Positions 27,947-37,136 of a stretch of DNA of 64,000 bases are shown piece after piece; the stretch's first letter is position 1, and each line of letters starts with the position of its first letter. The position numbers and the translations under genes are program-made. The notes beneath the pieces are model-generated. The model saw only the letters and a list, made by a program, of their open reading frames with translations. It did no database searches and was not told the DNA's origin. Source of the stretch: Lelliottia nimipressuralis (GTDB taxonomy: Bacteria; Pseudomonadota; Gammaproteobacteria; Enterobacterales; Enterobacteriaceae); contig NZ_SOMG01000011.1 in the NCBI RefSeq assembly GCF_004402045.1, positions 1-64,000 of the forward strand, written 5' to 3'.

Positions 27947-29419
27947 ATGGTACCTGTGGTCGCGCTTGTCGGGCGCCCTAACGTTGGAAAATCCACTCTT
28001 TTTAACCGTTTAACACGCACCCGTGATGCGCTGGTTGCGGATTTCCCGGGGCTGACGCGTGACCGTAAGTACGGTCGTGCAGAGGTAGAAGGACGCGAGT
28101 TCATCTGTATTGATACCGGTGGTATTGACGGCACGGAAGATGGCGTGGAAACCCGTATGGCGGAACAGTCGCTGCTGGCGATTGAAGAAGCCGACGTCGT
28201 TCTGTTTATGGTTGATGCGCGCGCTGGCCTGATGCCGGCGGACTCCGCTATCGCTAAACACCTGCGTTCGCGTGAAAAACCGACCTTCCTGGTGGCGAAC
28301 AAAACTGACGGTATCGATGCCGATCAGGCCGTTGCGGACTTCTGGTCTTTAGGCCTGGGCGAAATCTACCCGATTGCGGCATCGCACGGCCGCGGCGTAA
28401 CCAGCCTGCTGGAAACCGTTCTGCTGCCGTGGGTTGACGAAGTTAACCCGCCAGAAGAAGTAGACGAAGACGCTGAATACTGGGCGCAGTTCGAAGACGG
28501 AGAAGAGGGCGAAGAAGAGCCTGAAGACGACTTCAACCCGCAGGATCTGCCGATCAAGCTGGCCATCGTGGGTCGTCCAAACGTAGGTAAGTCTACACTT
28601 ACTAACCGTATTCTGGGTGAAGAGCGCGTGGTCGTTTACGACATGCCGGGCACCACCCGTGACAGTATCTACATCCCAATGCAGCGTGATGAACGTGAGT
28701 ATGTCCTCATCGACACCGCCGGGGTACGTAAGCGCGGGAAAATCACCGATGTGGTGGAAAAATTCTCCGTTATCAAAACCCTGCAGGCGATTGAAGATGC
28801 CAACGTGGTGCTGCTGGTTATTGATGCGCGTGAAGGCATTTCCGATCAGGACCTCTCTCTGCTCGGCTTTATCCTCAATAGTGGGCGCTCACTGGTTATC
28901 GTGGTCAACAAATGGGATGGCCTGAGCAATGAGGTTCGTGAGCAGGTGAAAGAGACCCTCGACTTCCGTCTGGGCTTTATCGACTTTGCTCGCGTGCACT
29001 TTATCTCTGCGCTGCACGGCAGCGGTGTCGGCAACCTGTTCGAATCCGTACGTGAAGCATACGACAGCTCCACCCGTCGTCAGAGCACCGCCATGCTGAC
29101 CCGTATCATGAATATGGCTGCGGAAGACCATCAGCCGCCGCTGGTGCGCGGCCGTCGCGTGAAGCTGAAATATGCCCACGCCGGTGGTTATAACCCGCCA
29201 ATCGTGGTGATTCACGGCAACCAGGTGAAAGACCTGCCGGATTCCTACAAGCGCTATCTGATGAACTACTTCCGTAAATCGCTGGACGTGATGGGCACGC
29301 CTATCCGTATCCAGTTCAAGGAAGGGGAAAACCCGTTCGCCAACAAGCGCAACACCCTGACGCCAAACCAGATGCGTAAGCGTAAGCGCTTGATTAAGCA
29401 CATTAAGAAAAGCAAATAA
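27947..29419 (+). CDS. der: Ribosome-assembly GTPase Der (EngA)
   Basis: Tandem GTPase of 490 residues needed for 50S subunit assembly. Two G domains each open with GRPNVGKS (residues 9-16 and 209-216), joined by an acidic linker rich in Glu and Asp (about 165-200), and followed by a C-terminal KH-like domain. The ATG at 27947 gives the usual length; a reading from 27887 would start inside the upstream terminator region. An intrinsic terminator follows. Confidence 0.97.
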   Translation: MVPVVALVGRPNVGKSTLFNRLTRTRDALVADFPGLTRDRKYGRAEVEGREFICIDTGGIDGTEDGVETRMAEQSLLAIEEADVVLFMVDARAGLMPADSAIAKHLRSREKPTFLVANKTDGIDADQAVADFWSLGLGEIYPIAASHGRGVTSLLETVLLPWVDEVNPPEEVDEDAEYWAQFEDGEEGEEEPEDDFNPQDLPIKLAIVGRPNVGKSTLTNRILGEERVVVYDMPGTTRDSIYIPMQRDEREYVLIDTAGVRKRGKITDVVEKFSVIKTLQAIEDANVVLLVIDAREGISDQDLSLLGFILNSGRSLVIVVNKWDGLSNEVREQVKETLDFRLGFIDFARVHFISALHGSGVGNLFESVREAYDSSTRRQSTAMLTRIMNMAAEDHQPPLVRGRRVKLKYAHAGGYNPPIVVIHGNQVKDLPDSYKRYLMNYFRKSLDVMGTPIRIQFKEGENPFANKRNTLTPNQMRKRKRLIKHIKKSK

Positions 29420-29439
29420 TCTTTGCCGAACTTACGAAG

Positions 29440-29466
29440 GCCCGCGTATATCGCGGGCTTTTTTTT
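29440..29466 (+). terminator. Terminator of der
   Basis: GCCCGCG (29440-29446), loop TATAT, CGCGGGC (29452-29458), then eight T. Textbook intrinsic terminator 20 nt after der. Confidence 0.92.
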
Positions 29467-29493
29467 GCCCAATCATACCGCTGGTTTTCTCTG

Positions 29494-29509
29494 TGTGAAG
29501 TCAATCACT
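29494..29509 (+). promoter_or_regulatory. CRP-like site upstream of the peptide transporter
   Basis: TGTGA-AGTCAA-TCACT matches the CRP consensus TGTGA-N6-TCACA in nine of ten positions. It lies 212 nt before the POT gene, in a 301-nt gap that otherwise holds AT-rich sequence and a GGGAGA ribosome site at 29712-29717. Suggests cAMP-dependent expression of peptide uptake. Confidence 0.55.
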
Positions 29510-29720
29510 ATTCACTTTTAACCATGTTTAAATCTAAGAAAGTAGACAATCGTCGAATTTTCATCTTAAAGTCCAGGGTGCGGTACTAGACAAAACTAGC
29601 GCCTGGTTATCAAATGGTTAACTAACTTTTCGCCGCAAGTAAAAAAATCGGCCAGATACGTAACTGGCTGGCGTACTTGCTGGTGTTTACAAGCACGACG
29701 ACATACCTTTCGGGAGAATT

Positions 29721-31265
29721 ATGCAATCCTCTGTTAATCAAAAAGAGAGCCGAACGTTCTTCGGCCATCCGTATCCACTCGGTTCACTGTTCTTCACCGA
29801 GATGTGGGAGCGTTTCTCGTTTTACGGCATTCGCCCGTTACTGATCCTGTTTATGGCCGCCACCGTCTATGACGGCGGGATGGGCCTGGCGCGTGAAAAC
29901 GCCTCGGCGATTGTCGGTATCTTTGCTGGTACCATGTACCTGGCCGCGCTGCCGGGTGGCTGGCTGGCCGATAACTGGCTCGGCCAGCAGAGAGCCGTCT
30001 GGTACGGTTCAATACTGATTGCGCTCGGTCACCTGTCGATTGCGCTCTCTGCGGTGATGGGGAACAACCTGTTCTTTATCGGCCTGATGTTCATCGTGCT
30101 CGGCTCCGGGCTGTTCAAGACCTGTATTTCGGTCATGGTCGGCACCTTGTATAAAAAAGGCGATGCGCGTCGCGACGGCGGTTTCTCGCTGTTCTACATG
30201 GGCATCAACATGGGCTCGTTCATCGCTCCGCTGATTTCCGGCTGGCTGATTAAAACCCACGGCTGGCACTGGGGCTTTGGTATTGGCGGTATCGGGATGC
30301 TGGTGGCGCTGATTATCTTCCGCGTGTTTGCGGTTCCGGCGATGAAACGCTATGACGGTGAAGTCGGCCTGGACTCCACCTGGAACAGCCCGATCGTGAA
30401 ACGTAACGGCGTGGGCGTCTGGCTGCTGGCGCTGGCGGCAGGCGTGGCAACGATCGTGACGCTGATAGCGCAGGGCGTGATTGTCATTAACCCGGTCGCG
30501 GTAGCCAGCGTGCTGGTCTACGTGATTGCGGCATCCGTTGCCCTCTACTTTATTTATCTGTTTGTTTTTGCGGGCCTGAACCGTAAAGAGCGTGCCAGGC
30601 TGCTGGTCTGCTTTATTCTGCTGATCTCGGCGGCGTTCTTCTGGTCCGCGTTTGAGCAGAAGCCCACCTCGTTCAACCTGTTTGCCAACGACTACACTAA
30701 CCGCACGATCGGTGATTTCGAAATTCCGGCGGTGTGGTTCCAGTCGATCAACGCCCTGTTCATCATCCTGCTGGCACCGGTGTTTAGCTGGGCATGGCCG
30801 AAGCTTGCGAGCAAAAACATTCGTCCGAGCAGCATCACCAAGTTTGTTATCGGTATTCTGTGTGCTGCGGCGGGCTTTGGTCTGATGATGCTGGCGGCAC
30901 AGAACGTGCTGAGCAACGGTGGTGCGGGCGTGTCGCCGTTCTGGCTGGTGGGCAGCATTCTGATGCTGACGCTGGGGGAGCTGTGCCTGAGCCCGATTGG
31001 TCTGGCGACCATGACGCTGCTGGCGCCGGAGAGAATGCGCGGTCAGATGATGGGGCTGTGGTTCTGTGCGAGTGCGCTGGGTAACCTGGCGGCGGGCCTG
31101 ATTGGCGGCCACGTGAAGGCCGACCAGCTGGATATGCTGCCGGATCTCTTTGCGCGCTGCTCCATCGCGCTGCTGATTTGTGCCGCGGTACTGATCGTCC
31201 TCATTGTTCCGGTGCGCCGCATGCTGGAAAATGCGCAAACTAAGCCGGCTGCTAACGCCTCATAA
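29721..31265 (+). CDS. POT-family di-/tripeptide proton symporter
   Basis: Inner-membrane transporter of 514 residues with about 14 hydrophobic segments. The POT signature ExxERFxYY/G is present as EMWERFSFYG at about residues 28-37, and the second POT motif region FSLFYMGINMGSFIAP follows. It should import di- and tripeptides with protons, like DtpA/DtpB. It is not at the place of any E. coli dtp gene, so I give no symbol. It stands alone between terminators, with a CRP-like site upstream. Exact substrate range is not readable. Confidence 0.88.
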   Translation: MQSSVNQKESRTFFGHPYPLGSLFFTEMWERFSFYGIRPLLILFMAATVYDGGMGLARENASAIVGIFAGTMYLAALPGGWLADNWLGQQRAVWYGSILIALGHLSIALSAVMGNNLFFIGLMFIVLGSGLFKTCISVMVGTLYKKGDARRDGGFSLFYMGINMGSFIAPLISGWLIKTHGWHWGFGIGGIGMLVALIIFRVFAVPAMKRYDGEVGLDSTWNSPIVKRNGVGVWLLALAAGVATIVTLIAQGVIVINPVAVASVLVYVIAASVALYFIYLFVFAGLNRKERARLLVCFILLISAAFFWSAFEQKPTSFNLFANDYTNRTIGDFEIPAVWFQSINALFIILLAPVFSWAWPKLASKNIRPSSITKFVIGILCAAAGFGLMMLAAQNVLSNGGAGVSPFWLVGSILMLTLGELCLSPIGLATMTLLAPERMRGQMMGLWFCASALGNLAAGLIGGHVKADQLDMLPDLFARCSIALLICAAVLIVLIVPVRRMLENAQTKPAANAS

Positions 31266-31274
31266 CACCTCAGC

Positions 31275-31310
31275 GTGCCGGGGCAGGTGTTATGCCCCGG
31301 CACTGTATTT
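31275..31310 (+). terminator. Terminator after the peptide transporter
   Basis: GTGCCGGGGCA (31275-31285) pairs with TGCCCCGGCAC (31293-31303), 7-nt loop, followed by TGTATTT. It separates the transporter from the oxidoreductase gene 22 nt later. Confidence 0.8.
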
Positions 31311-31324
31311 CCTGAGGTGAAACT

Positions 31325-32359
31325 ATGCAGTTAGGATTTGTAGGTCTGGGTGCGGTAGTGGAAACCGCGTATCTGCCCGCGTTGCGTAACCTTTTTGGTC
31401 ACCCGGTTCGCTGTTTCGGGTTTGATGTTCTTCCCACAAAGCATCCTGAAGGCGTCACGCGCTGCGCGTCGCTTGCGGAGCTTCTTGCCGCACCGCTTGA
31501 TACCCTGTTTATCACCACCGCTTCGCTGCACCACCTTGAGGTGCTGGAGCAGGCCATTGCCTCGCCCGTGCCACGCATTGTGGTTGAAAAACCGATTGTC
31601 GCCACGCTTTCTCAAATCGAAAAGCTCAACGCGCTGCTGGCCATGCCCGGTGTTGCACCCCGCGTGCTGGCGCTCGACCACTGGATGGCACGCATCGAAA
31701 CGGTGAAGCGGTCGCTGGTTGGCAGCGTCTCTGACATCGTCAAAATCGACGGCTTTTTGCAGGAGCCGAGTGGATATAACGCCGCAGGAGAACCCATCGC
31801 GCTTAACTTTGCCACCGGCGAGCCGGATACCCGAACGCTTCGCCACCCTGATGGCGTAATTCTGGATATCGGTACGCACGTCCTGGCGATGCTGCGTGAA
31901 ACGGTGCGTTATCTGGGCGGGAGTGATGATATGACCCTGCAGGTCGTCACGGCAAAAGACCGCCTGGGCCGCGCTATCGCAAAAGGCGACCTGAACACGG
32001 CGGAAGGAGAGGCGCATCTTCAGGGACGTATCAGCGGCGTGCCGGTGGATATCTGGCTTAATAAATACGCAGGACCGGCTGGCGGGCAAAAGGGCTTACG
32101 CCTCTGCCTGCGCGACGGGCGCATCATCAGCCACGACCGGCGCGGCGCTGAAGATGTGCTGGAGCTGAACGATGGCGACACGCGTCAATGCTGGACAATT
32201 CCCGGCACGATCTACGAGCACTGCCTTGCAGAGCAGATTCTGGGCGTCAGAAGCCTTTTTGAACGGGATCCGCAAGAGGTGAGCCGCACGACGCGCCGCA
32301 GAATAGCGGAAGTAGAACTGCTGCTGGCGTTACAGCAACAGCTGCGTGGCCCGCACTGA
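31325..32359 (+). CDS. Gfo/Idh/MocA-family oxidoreductase, substrate unknown
   Basis: NAD(P)-dependent dehydrogenase of 344 residues. The N-terminal Rossmann fold opens with GFVGLGAVVETAYLPAL, and the family EKP motif appears as VVEKPIVATL (Lys near residue 90). A C-terminal alpha/beta substrate domain carries DIGTHVLAM, similar to the catalytic D-x-G-x-H of the family. GAGGTG precedes the ATG. No metabolic partner lies beside it: a peptide transporter is upstream and yfgJ downstream. The substrate, perhaps a sugar or cyclitol, cannot be told. Confidence 0.8.
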   Translation: MQLGFVGLGAVVETAYLPALRNLFGHPVRCFGFDVLPTKHPEGVTRCASLAELLAAPLDTLFITTASLHHLEVLEQAIASPVPRIVVEKPIVATLSQIEKLNALLAMPGVAPRVLALDHWMARIETVKRSLVGSVSDIVKIDGFLQEPSGYNAAGEPIALNFATGEPDTRTLRHPDGVILDIGTHVLAMLRETVRYLGGSDDMTLQVVTAKDRLGRAIAKGDLNTAEGEAHLQGRISGVPVDIWLNKYAGPAGGQKGLRLCLRDGRIISHDRRGAEDVLELNDGDTRQCWTIPGTIYEHCLAEQILGVRSLFERDPQEVSRTTRRRIAEVELLLALQQQLRGPH

Positions 32360-32409
32360 ACGCGACGTGGTAAAATTAGCGCAGACCTCAACGCCTTGAA
32401 GGAGTCACC

Positions 32410-32631
32410 ATGACGATTACCTGCCCGGATTGCCAGGCACCGCTCGAGCCTCAGAATGGGGTAGCGCACTGCGAAGGCTGTAATAAGGATATTGCGCTCG
32501 AAGCCCGCTGTCCGGAGTGTCATCAGCCACTCCAGGTATTAAAAGCCTGCGGGGCGGTGGACTATTTCTGCCAGAACGGCCACGGTCTTATCTCTAAAAA
32601 ACGCGTGGAGTTTGTTCGGGCCGAAGGTTAA
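32410..32631 (+). CDS. yfgJ: Zinc-ribbon protein YfgJ
   Basis: Small protein of 73 residues with CxxC pairs: CPDC, CEGC, CPEC, and a final ACGAVDYFCQNGHG. It is strongly similar to E. coli YfgJ in the second half (PLQVLKACGAVDYFCQ and HGLISKKRVEFV). Likely binds two zinc ions; function unknown. AAGGAG precedes the ATG. Its stop overlaps by four bases the 3' end of the convergent inhibitor gene. Confidence 0.88.
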   Translation: MTITCPDCQAPLEPQNGVAHCEGCNKDIALEARCPECHQPLQVLKACGAVDYFCQNGHGLISKKRVEFVRAEG

Positions 32632-32978
32632 TCACACACGCAGCCTTCGCCTTTTTTCCACAGCTCGACCAGCGACTCGGGCGCTTCCTGCTCCGGTACC
32701 AGCACGATGATATCGGTATAGTGCGCCTGATTTTGCCCGGTCCAGATAATCTGGATGCGGAAATAGCGCTGGTCACCGCTGCCGGGGGACGAGGCCTGTC
32801 CCGGCGGCTGGCCGCGCGGAAAGGCCTGTTCAAGGATGCTTACCAGCCGCTGGCGCTGGGCCTCATTGAGCGAGGACAGCGCGATGGTGCGCTGGCCGCT
32901 CAGCTTAGGAATAAAAGCGACGCCGCCTTCACGGGCCAGCTCAACCACGGCGTCATCCGTCAGTTCCGGAACCTGCAT
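32628..32978 (-). CDS. Emfourin-like protealysin inhibitor
   Basis: Protein of 116 residues matching the emfourin type of M4 protease inhibitors known from Serratia, judged by N-terminal MQVPELTDDAVVELAREGGVAF-type sequence, FRIQIIW strand and position. Its ATG directly abuts the stop of the protease gene (TAAATG), so it is translationally coupled and made in proportion to the protease. It has no signal peptide, so it would protect the producing cytoplasm from mature enzyme. Identification rests on remembered family features and context. Confidence 0.75.
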   Translation of the reverse strand: MQVPELTDDAVVELAREGGVAFIPKLSGQRTIALSSLNEAQRQRLVSILEQAFPRGQPPGQASSPGSGDQRYFRIQIIWTGQNQAHYTDIIVLVPEQEAPESLVELWKKGEGCVCD

Positions 32979-33998
32979 TTACAGCACTCCCACCTGTTCC
33001 CAGGCTTGTTTTATGGCCGCCCCAACGTCGCTGCCGGAGCGTTTCTCTCCGTGCGCTATCGTCAGTTTTGCAAAGGCCTCAAAATCCGCATCCTGCGCCA
33101 GATTGCGATCGCAAACCGTGTCGTACCAGGCATAACCCGCTTTTTCCCAGGCGTAGCCGCCGATCGCTGTCGCCGCCAGATAAAATGCCCGGTTGGGGAT
33201 GCCGGAGTTCAGGTGCACGCCGCCGTTATCCTCGCGCGTTTTAATGAAATCTTTCATGTGCGCGGGCTGCGGGTCTTTGCCGAGCAGCGGATCGTCATAG
33301 GCGATGCCAGGTTCAGACATTGAGCGCAGCCCTTTGCCGTTGATCCCTTTCGCCAGCAGCCCTTCACCAATCAGCCAGTCAGCTTTATCGGCGGTTTGCT
33401 TCAGATGATACTGTTTGACCAGCGAACCAAATACGTCCGACAGCGACTCGTTCAGCGCGCCCGACTGTTCAAAATAGATAAGCCCGGCTTCGGTCTCGGT
33501 GACGCCGTGGCTCAGCTCGTGCCCCACGACGTCAATGGCGATGGTAAAGCGGTTAAAGATTTCCCCGTCACCGTCGCCAAAGACCATCTGCTGGCCGTTC
33601 CAGAAGGCGTTCTGATATTCCCGGCCATAATGCACGGTGCCGGTCAGAATCAGGCCCTTATTGTCGAGCGAATCGCGCCGATACGCTTTCCAGAAGAAAT
33701 CATGGGTGATACCCAAATAATCGTAGGCTTCATCCACCGCCACATCGCCGTTCGACGGCTGGCCTTCATAACGCACCTGCGTACCGGGCAGCTCCTGGGT
33801 CTGCTTCGCATCGTAGATATCACGCTCCAGCTGTCCGGCTTTGCTCACGTGCGGCGCGGCGGGTTTGCCGGGCATGTGGGCCATCAGCGTCTGGACATGG
33901 GTCAAGGTCTGGCGGGCACAGCGCTGCTGCGGCTCTGAACCGCTTTCGATAATACGACGAAGAATATAAGGGGGAATGACACTGTAAAGATGGGACAT
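32979..33998 (-). CDS. Protealysin-like M4 metalloprotease
   Basis: Zinc protease of 339 residues of the thermolysin family, short-precursor protealysin type. The catalytic HELSH motif is His160-Glu161-His164, with Glu184 in GALNESLSD as third zinc ligand. The N-terminal propeptide (about residues 1-50) has the conserved PPYILRRI motif and no classical signal peptide, typical of protealysins. In Serratia the homologue cleaves actin and OmpX and is linked to invasion of host cells. It is the upstream partner of the emfourin-like gene. Confidence 0.88.
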   Translation of the reverse strand: MSHLYSVIPPYILRRIIESGSEPQQRCARQTLTHVQTLMAHMPGKPAAPHVSKAGQLERDIYDAKQTQELPGTQVRYEGQPSNGDVAVDEAYDYLGITHDFFWKAYRRDSLDNKGLILTGTVHYGREYQNAFWNGQQMVFGDGDGEIFNRFTIAIDVVGHELSHGVTETEAGLIYFEQSGALNESLSDVFGSLVKQYHLKQTADKADWLIGEGLLAKGINGKGLRSMSEPGIAYDDPLLGKDPQPAHMKDFIKTREDNGGVHLNSGIPNRAFYLAATAIGGYAWEKAGYAWYDTVCDRNLAQDADFEAFAKLTIAHGEKRSGSDVGAAIKQAWEQVGVL

Positions 33999-34070
33999 GC
34001 TGCTCTCCTTAGTTCTGGCAAGGCCGAATAAAAGGGAATAGCAGCAGTATAGTTTCTAACCGACGAAGAA

Positions 34071-35444
34071 TTATCCGGTTTTTCGCTGACGCGGCTTTTT
34101 CGCCGGTTTAATTGATTTCACTTCGCTTTCTACCCAGCCGTCGGAAAGACGCGTCGTCAGCACATCACCGGTATTCACCTGTTTGGTTTGCTTCAGCACT
34201 TTGCCGTCCGTCGCCGTCGTCACGCTATAGCCGCGCGCCAGCGTGGAGAGGGGGCTGACCGCTTCAAGATGGGTCACCGCATTGCCAAAACGTTCGCGGG
34301 TGGTGCTCAGACGCGCGCGGATAGTCTCCGCCAGACGATACTCCAGCTGCTGAATCCGCGTCTGCGCGCGATAAATTTTCGGCTGCGGGTTCTGCTGGTT
34401 AAGGCGCTGCGTCACGCGCTGCTGGCGCGAGACCGCGCGCTTTAGCTGACTATCCAGCGCAATTTTCATGCGCTGGCGCAGGCGCTCCAGTACGGTTTGT
34501 TGACGCGCCAGACGCAGCTGCGGGTGCTGCTGCTGAAGGCGATGATGAAGCTGGGTAAAGCGGCGGGTACGGTTGGCAAGGAAGTAGTCCATCGCCATCT
34601 CAAGACGCTGCTGGCCGTTCTGAATCTGACGCAGCAGCTCCAGCTGGTTGCGGCTCACCACTTCCGCCGCCGCAGACGGCGTAGGCGCGCGTAGATCCGC
34701 GACAAAATCCGCGATCGTTACGTCCGTTTCGTGGCCGACGGCGCTCACAACAGGGATTTGGCTTGCAAAGATTGCCCGCGCCACGCGCTCGTCGTTAAAG
34801 CTCCACAGGTCTTCCAGCGAGCCGCCTCCGCGCCCAACGATTAATACGTCGCACTCCTGACGCGCGTTCGCCAGTTCAATGGCGCGCGCAATCTGGCCCG
34901 GCGCATCGTCGCCCTGAACGGCGGTCGGATAAATGATGACGGGCAGGGAAGGGTCGCGACGCTTGAGCACGTGCAAAATATCGTGCAGGGCCGCACCGGT
35001 TTTCGAGGTAATAACCCCAACGCAGTGGGCAGGAGAGGGCAGCGGTTTTTTAAACTGCTGGTCGAACAGTCCTTCGGCTGAGAGCCTGGCTTTTAACTGT
35101 TCATACTTTTGCTGCAACAGGCCTTCGCCCGCGGGCTGCATGCTCTCGACGATAATTTGATAATCACCGCGCGGCTCGTACAGGGTGATATTGGCGCGTA
35201 CCAGAACCTGCTGGCCGTGCTGCGGGCGAAACGTCACGCGGCGGTTGCTGTTGCGGAACATCGCGCAGCGCACCTGGGCGGTATCGTCTTTTAAGGTAAA
35301 GTACCAATGGCCGGAGGACGGCTGCGTGAAGTTTGAGATTTCACCGCTGATCCAGACCTGCCCCATTTCCTGCTCAAGCAGCAAACGCACCGTCTGATTC
35401 AGGCGGCTGACGGTATAAATTGAGGGGGATTGAGAGGATAACAT
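34071..35444 (-). CDS. xseA: Exodeoxyribonuclease VII large subunit
   Basis: Nuclease subunit of 457 residues that degrades single-stranded DNA from both ends together with XseB. It has an N-terminal OB fold (about 1-100), a catalytic core with [13 protein letters not shown] and [11 protein letters not shown], and long C-terminal coiled-coil helices rich in Arg, Gln and Leu. Divergent from guaB across 158 nt, as in E. coli. The last residues are basic (KPRQRKTG). Confidence 0.96.
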   Translation of the reverse strand: MLSSQSPSIYTVSRLNQTVRLLLEQEMGQVWISGEISNFTQPSSGHWYFTLKDDTAQVRCAMFRNSNRRVTFRPQHGQQVLVRANITLYEPRGDYQIIVESMQPAGEGLLQQKYEQLKARLSAEGLFDQQFKKPLPSPAHCVGVITSKTGAALHDILHVLKRRDPSLPVIIYPTAVQGDDAPGQIARAIELANARQECDVLIVGRGGGSLEDLWSFNDERVARAIFASQIPVVSAVGHETDVTIADFVADLRAPTPSAAAEVVSRNQLELLRQIQNGQQRLEMAMDYFLANRTRRFTQLHHRLQQQHPQLRLARQQTVLERLRQRMKIALDSQLKRAVSRQQRVTQRLNQQNPQPKIYRAQTRIQQLEYRLAETIRARLSTTRERFGNAVTHLEAVSPLSTLARGYSVTTATDGKVLKQTKQVNTGDVLTTRLSDGWVESEVKSIKPAKKPRQRKTG

Positions 35445-35535
35445 GTGAGCGGGATCAAATTCTAAATCAGCAAGTTATTCAGTCGATAGTAACCTGCTGA
35501 GAGGCAATCGCAAGCATTTTTTCAAAAAAGTGTAG

Positions 35536-35561
35536 ATGCAATCGGTTACGCTCTGTATAAT
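35536..35561 (+). promoter_or_regulatory. guaBA promoter with PurR-like operator
   Basis: ATGCAATCGGTTACGC at 35536-35551 resembles the PurR operator ACGCAAACGTTTGCGT and lies directly before a perfect -10 TATAAT at 35556-35561. PurR bound with hypoxanthine or guanine would block polymerase. The guaB start is 42 nt after the -10. The E. coli guaBA promoter is arranged the same way. Confidence 0.65.
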
Positions 35562-35602
35562 GCCACGGCAATATTTAACCACCCAGGTCAGAGATATTGC
35601 CC

Positions 35603-37069
35603 ATGCTACGTATCGCTAAAGAAGCACTGACGTTTGACGACGTCCTCCTCGTTCCCGCTCACTCCACCGTTCTGCCGAATACTGCCGATCTCAGCACGCA
35701 GTTGACGAAAACCATTCGCCTGAACATTCCTATGCTCTCCGCGGCAATGGACACCGTGACTGAAGCGCGCCTGGCTATCGCTCTGGCACAGGAAGGTGGC
35801 ATTGGCTTTATTCACAAAAACATGTCTATCGAACGTCAGGCGGAAGAAGTTCGCCGCGTGAAGAAACATGAATCCGGCATCGTGTCTGACCCACAGACCG
35901 TTCTGCCAACCACCACTCTGCACGAAGTGAAAGCCCTGACCGAACGTAACGGCTTCGCCGGTTACCCGGTTGTGACCGAAGAGAACGAACTGGTGGGTAT
36001 CATCACCGGTCGTGACGTGCGTTTCGTGACTGACCTGAACCAGCCTGTCAGCGTCTACATGACGCCAAAAGAGCGTCTGGTTACCGTTCGCGAAGGCGAA
36101 ACCCGCGACGTGGTGCTGGCAAAAATGCACGAAAAACGCGTTGAAAAAGCGCTGGTTGTCGACAGCAGCTTCCACCTGCGCGGCATGATCACCGTTAAAG
36201 ATTTCCAGAAAGCAGAACGTAAACCTAACGCTTGTAAAGACGAGCATGGCCGTCTGCGCGTCGGCGCTGCGGTTGGCGCCGGTGCAGGTAACGAAGAGCG
36301 CGTTGATGCGCTGGTTGCTGCGGGCGTTGACGTCCTGCTGATTGACTCCTCGCACGGCCACTCCGAAGGCGTTCTGCAACGTATTCGCGACACCCGTGCC
36401 AAATACCCTGACCTGCAGATCATCGGCGGTAACGTGGCAACAGGCGCAGGCGCTCGCGCGCTGGCTGACGCTGGCTGCAGCGCGGTGAAAGTGGGTATCG
36501 GTCCTGGCTCTATCTGTACTACCCGTATCGTCACCGGCGTGGGCGTTCCGCAGATCACCGCCGTATCTGACGCCGTTGAAGCGCTGGAAGGTACCGGTAT
36601 TCCGGTTATCGCTGACGGCGGTATCCGCTTCTCTGGCGACATTGCCAAAGCGATCGCCGCAGGCGCTGCTGCTGTGATGGTAGGCTCCATGCTGGCAGGT
36701 ACTGAAGAATCCCCGGGTGAGATTGAACTCTTCCAGGGCCGTTCTTACAAATCTTACCGCGGTATGGGCTCCCTGGGCGCGATGTCCAAAGGTTCCTCTG
36801 ACCGTTACTTCCAGACCGATAACGCCGCAGACAAACTGGTGCCGGAAGGTATCGAAGGTCGCGTTGCGTATAAAGGCCGTCTGAAAGAGATTATTCACCA
36901 GCAGATGGGCGGCCTGCGTTCCTGTATGGGTCTGACCGGCTGTGGTACCATCGACCTGCTGCGTACTAAAGCGGAATTCGTACGTATCAGCGGTGCGGGT
37001 ATCCAGGAAAGCCACGTTCACGACGTGACGATCACCAAAGAGTCCCCGAACTACCGTCTGGGCTCCTGA
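35603..37069 (+). CDS. guaB: Inosine-5'-monophosphate dehydrogenase
   Basis: Enzyme of 488 residues oxidising IMP to XMP with NAD+, the first committed step to GMP. A catalytic TIM barrel is interrupted by two CBS domains (about residues 93-205). The catalytic cysteine is in GPGSICTTR near residue 305, and the mobile flap region follows. The ATG at 35603 gives the E. coli length. Operon with guaA. Confidence 0.98.
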   Translation: MLRIAKEALTFDDVLLVPAHSTVLPNTADLSTQLTKTIRLNIPMLSAAMDTVTEARLAIALAQEGGIGFIHKNMSIERQAEEVRRVKKHESGIVSDPQTVLPTTTLHEVKALTERNGFAGYPVVTEENELVGIITGRDVRFVTDLNQPVSVYMTPKERLVTVREGETRDVVLAKMHEKRVEKALVVDSSFHLRGMITVKDFQKAERKPNACKDEHGRLRVGAAVGAGAGNEERVDALVAAGVDVLLIDSSHGHSEGVLQRIRDTRAKYPDLQIIGGNVATGAGARALADAGCSAVKVGIGPGSICTTRIVTGVGVPQITAVSDAVEALEGTGIPVIADGGIRFSGDIAKAIAAGAAAVMVGSMLAGTEESPGEIELFQGRSYKSYRGMGSLGAMSKGSSDRYFQTDNAADKLVPEGIEGRVAYKGRLKEIIHQQMGGLRSCMGLTGCGTIDLLRTKAEFVRISGAGIQESHVHDVTITKESPNYRLGS

Positions 37070-37078
37070 TAAGTTTCC

Positions 37079-37109
37079 GCGCCCGGCTCCTGCCGGGCGC
37101 TCTGTTTTT
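37079..37109 (+). terminator. Hairpin with T-rich tail between guaB and guaA
   Basis: Perfect 9-bp stem GCGCCCGGC (37079-37087) and GCCGGGCGC (37092-37100), loop TCCT, then TCTGTTTTTG. It resembles an intrinsic terminator within the guaBA operon, 27 nt before guaA, and could lower guaA relative to guaB or stabilise guaB mRNA. Confidence 0.7.
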
Positions 37110-37136
37110 GTTTCACTTGCCTCGGAATTAGCGTCA

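Noticed and set aside
30009-31238. 409-codon minus-strand reading opposite the POT transporter
   Set aside because: Shadow of a membrane protein gene; Arg/His/Gln-rich and without any family motif.
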